NCBI GenBank assembly: GCA_019420405.1
Contig: JAHZHF010000187.1
Span: 1-6,126 of the forward strand
Length of the DNA: 6,126 nt
Reading direction: 5' to 3'
Source: Clostridiales bacterium
Lineage (GTDB): Bacteria; Bacillota; Clostridia; Lachnospirales; Lachnospiraceae
This document shows, piece after piece, positions 4,126 through 6,126 of the stretch; the stretch's first letter is position 1, and every line of letters starts with the position of its first letter. A model generated the notes under the pieces. The model ran no database searches and was not told where the DNA came from. It saw only the letters and a list, made by a program, of their open reading frames with translations. A program made the translations under genes and the position numbers.

Positions 4126-4923
4126 ATGGAAAGATCAGTCTTATTTTTTGATATTGACGGAACGCTGCTCAGCGAGGTTACTAAAAAAGTTCCGGATAGT
4201 GCTTACGAGGCGCTTGCAGCAGCGAAGAAAGCCGGGCATATGCTGTTTATCAATACGGGGAGAACTGTCAGCAGTATCCCTTCCCAGATCACCAGATTTC
4301 CATTTGACGGATATTTGTGCGGATGCGGTACCTGGCTGATCTGCAAAGACGAAGTACTTTTCTCACGTTCACTGGAGAAAGAACGGGGCCGGGCTATCTT
4401 GAAAAAGATGAAGGAATGTAATCTGTCTGGTGTTGCCGAGGGGCCGGAGGATGTTTATTTCCCGGGACAGATCACCCGATTTGAAGCTCTGGAAACTACG
4501 AGAAGATATTTCAGGGAGAAGGGAATGGGACTGGAATGTTCCCTTGAAAGCGGGGATTTTGTATACGACAAGCTGTTTGTGTATGCGGACGGACAAAGTG
4601 ATCTTGAAGGATTTTTTGCTTTTATCGAAGAGGATATGGAACCGCTGGACAGGGGTGGAAATGCATACGAAGTGATTCAGAAGGGATACTCAAAAGCAAC
4701 GGCGTGCGAGTTTGTTATGGAAAGATATGGATTTACAAAGAAACAGATGTATGTATTTGGGGACAGCAGTAATGACCTGGCCATGTTCCAGTGCGCGGAA
4801 CATGCGGTGGCAATGGGAAATCATGACAGGGTGCTGGAACCGTATACGGAGTTTGTGACAAAGACGGTGGAGGAAGACGGGATTGCATATGCGCTGGCTC
4901 ACTATGGACTGACAGGGGAATGA
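4126..4923 (+). CDS. Cof-type HAD-IIB phosphatase
   Basis: This 265-residue cytosolic HAD-superfamily hydrolase of the Cof/YidA type dephosphorylates small metabolites such as sugar phosphates or FMN-like compounds. The start is ATG 4126, with GAGGA at 4116-4120 (5-nt spacing), placing FFDIDGT at residues 7-13 as usual; the upstream ATGs at 4021 and 4114 have poorer ribosome binding sites, and the former lies before the likely promoter. Motif I is DIDGT (nucleophile Asp9, acid/base Asp11), motif II is the Thr in INTGR (Thr44), motif III is Lys190 in GYSKA, and motif IV is GDSSND (212-217). The C2-type cap lies between about residues 80 and 185. All catalytic residues are present, so the enzyme should be active. 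It lies 102 bp upstream of the dehydrogenase gene in the same direction and probably shares its transcript. The substrate cannot be told from the sequence. Confidence 0.9.
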   Translation: MERSVLFFDIDGTLLSEVTKKVPDSAYEALAAAKKAGHMLFINTGRTVSSIPSQITRFPFDGYLCGCGTWLICKDEVLFSRSLEKERGRAILKKMKECNLSGVAEGPEDVYFPGQITRFEALETTRRYFREKGMGLECSLESGDFVYDKLFVYADGQSDLEGFFAFIEEDMEPLDRGGNAYEVIQKGYSKATACEFVMERYGFTKKQMYVFGDSSNDLAMFQCAEHAVAMGNHDRVLEPYTEFVTKTVEEDGIAYALAHYGLTGE

Positions 4924-5025
4924 CGGGGACGGCATGCGCAGAGTGACGCAGTGGGGTACAGCGAAAGGCAGCTTAGGTGGACGGGCTCTTTCCGTAGCCG
5001 GATACTGAGAAAAGGAGAGAGAAAG

Positions 5026-6009
5026 ATGAAGATTTTTGTATATAATTACAGAGAATTTGACGAGGCGGAGTATTTTCAGAAGTTTTCGAAAGAGTACGGC
5101 GTGGAGCTTGGAATCTGTACGGAGGAGCCTACGCTGGAGACTGCGCATCTGGCAGAGGGGTACGAGTATATCAGTATAATTACTTCGAGAATAGACCGTG
5201 ATCTGATGCAGAAATTTCACGAGCTGGGCGTGAAGATGATTTCCACCAGGACTGTCGGATATGACCATATTGATATGGAAGCAGCAAGGGAATTCGGAGT
5301 TCAGGTAAGCAACGTGTCTTACTCGCCGGAATGTGTGGCAGATTACACGCTGATGCTGATCCTGATGTCTGTCCGCAAAATGAAGCGGATCATGCAGAGG
5401 GCGGAGCTTAATGATTTCTCTCTTCCGGGAATCCAGGGGCGGGAGCTTCCGAACTTTACGGTGGGAGTTCTCGGAACCGGGCGCATCGGAAGCGCGGTCA
5501 TCCGTGATCTGTCCGGATTCGGATGCAAGATCTATGCCTGGGATAAATACGAAAACGACGGGGTGAAAAAATATGCGCAGTATGTGGATCTGGATACGAT
5601 CTACAGAGAGTGCGATCTGATTACTCTTCATATGCCTCTGTTTGAGGATAATTTCCATCTGATCGGGGAAGAGGCGCTTGGGCGCATGAAGGACGGCGTG
5701 ATCATTATCAACACGGCGAGAGGCGGTCTGATCGATACAAAGGCGCTGATCAGCGGACTTGAATCCGGCCGGGTTGGCGCGGCTGCTCTGGACGTGATCG
5801 AGGACGAATTCGGGATGTATTACTATGACCGGAAGGCAGATATACTCAGCAAGAGAGAGCTGTATATATTGAGAGGTTTTCCGAATGTGATCGTAACTCC
5901 GCACATGGCTTTTTATACAGATCAGGCAGTGAGCGATATGGTGAAGCATTCAATTGAGAGCTGCCTGTACCGGGAAGCCGGGAAAGAGGATCCATGGGCG
6001 GTAATCTGA
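5026..6009 (+). CDS. D-lactate dehydrogenase / D-2-hydroxyacid dehydrogenase, VanH-like
   Basis: This 327-residue NAD-dependent enzyme probably reduces pyruvate or a related 2-oxoacid to the D-hydroxyacid. The start is ATG 5026, with AGGAG at 5013-5017 (8-nt spacing); the longer frame from 4951 lacks a ribosome binding site. The substrate domain has STRTVGYDHID (73-83) and SYSPECVADYTLML (98-111). The Rossmann domain has GTGRIG (150-155) and Asp173, which selects NAD over NADP. Catalytic residues are Arg232 (NTARGG), Glu261 (in the EDEFG segment) and His293 (TPHMAFYTD), each three positions below Arg235, Glu264 and His296 of Lactobacillus D-lactate dehydrogenase. The overall plan, including TVGVLGTGRIG and the H-x-A-[FY]-Y-T-D block, is close to VanH of vancomycin-resistance clusters. 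No vanA, vanX, vanR or vanS gene is in the window, so a fermentative or general role is more likely. It appears to be in one unit with the HAD gene. No clear terminator follows. Confidence 0.92.
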   Translation: MKIFVYNYREFDEAEYFQKFSKEYGVELGICTEEPTLETAHLAEGYEYISIITSRIDRDLMQKFHELGVKMISTRTVGYDHIDMEAAREFGVQVSNVSYSPECVADYTLMLILMSVRKMKRIMQRAELNDFSLPGIQGRELPNFTVGVLGTGRIGSAVIRDLSGFGCKIYAWDKYENDGVKKYAQYVDLDTIYRECDLITLHMPLFEDNFHLIGEEALGRMKDGVIIINTARGGLIDTKALISGLESGRVGAAALDVIEDEFGMYYYDRKADILSKRELYILRGFPNVIVTPHMAFYTDQAVSDMVKHSIESCLYREAGKEDPWAVI

Positions 6010-6126
6010 ATCTATTACAGCTATTTAGTTCAATAACACTTTCTGTTAAATACGGCCGGAAGCGGGGCAGGATATTTTGGAAATCGTATTCTGATGAAGG
6101 GAACAGGCGTTACATGCTTCGTTCCG
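6010..6126. other. Intergenic tail, nothing assigned
   Basis: There is no convincing hairpin terminator after the dehydrogenase stop and no start codon with a ribosome binding site. Short frames on both strands run open to the window edge, including a minus-strand frame ending TAA near 6046 and a plus-strand frame from 6012, but none has a motif I recognise. A gene may begin or end just beyond the edge. Confidence 0.4.

Noticed and set aside
4690..5949. 419-residue open frame on the minus strand opposite the HAD and dehydrogenase genes
   Set aside because: It is long but antisense to two genes with complete catalytic motifs, has no domain I recognise, is rich in His/Arg/Ser as shadow frames often are, and has no good ribosome binding site.

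Overview
The window looks like a chromosomal stretch from an anaerobic, probably spore-forming member of the Lachnospiraceae (Bacillota). The evidence is a clostridial-type short-chain flavodoxin next to a DUF3793 protein, a PdaA-like delta-lactam peptidoglycan deacetylase, strong AGGAGG-type ribosome binding sites, ATG starts and sigma-A-like promoters. No phage, transposase or CRISPR genes are visible.

Layout. (1) Positions 1-353, minus strand: the 5' part of a small P-loop NTPase gene. Its distal end runs into Illumina P5 adapter sequence (about 11-38, followed by a poly-A run), so the left edge is an assembly artefact and the gene is truncated there. (2) Positions 354-890: a long non-coding stretch. 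It holds the NTPase promoter, then an approximately 250-bp strongly structured element (543-793) with two near-identical hairpins in direct orientation, a three-way-junction-like fold between them and a perfect 16-bp inverted repeat, and then a promoter flanked by two Fur-box-like palindromes. (3) Positions 891-2064, plus strand: a DUF3793 gene and a flavodoxin gene, probably one Fur-controlled unit. (4) Positions 2237-3019, plus strand: a ZIP-family metal transporter with its own TTGACA promoter, an operator-like inverted repeat over the -10 and a leader hairpin. (5) Positions 3065-3943, minus strand: the PdaA-like deacetylase, convergent with the ZIP gene across a shared hairpin terminator, with two hairpins in its leader. 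(6) Positions 4126-6009, plus strand: a Cof-type HAD phosphatase and a D-lactate dehydrogenase of the VanH-like type, probably co-transcribed. (7) Positions 6010-6126: no supported gene.

How the genes fit together. The coherent physiological unit is 798-3019. A Fur-type repressor would release DUF3793 and flavodoxin when iron is scarce, letting flavodoxin replace ferredoxin as electron carrier. The neighbouring ZIP permease imports divalent metal under a separate, possibly metal-responsive promoter. DUF3793 has no known function, and its place in this unit suggests a role in iron limitation or flavodoxin-linked redox. The deacetylase (spore cortex maturation) and the HAD/dehydrogenase pair look like independent housekeeping or accessory metabolism.

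The least explained part is the structured element at 543-793. It could be a non-coding RNA, a palindromic mobile element without its own transposase (MITE- or PATE-like), or both.
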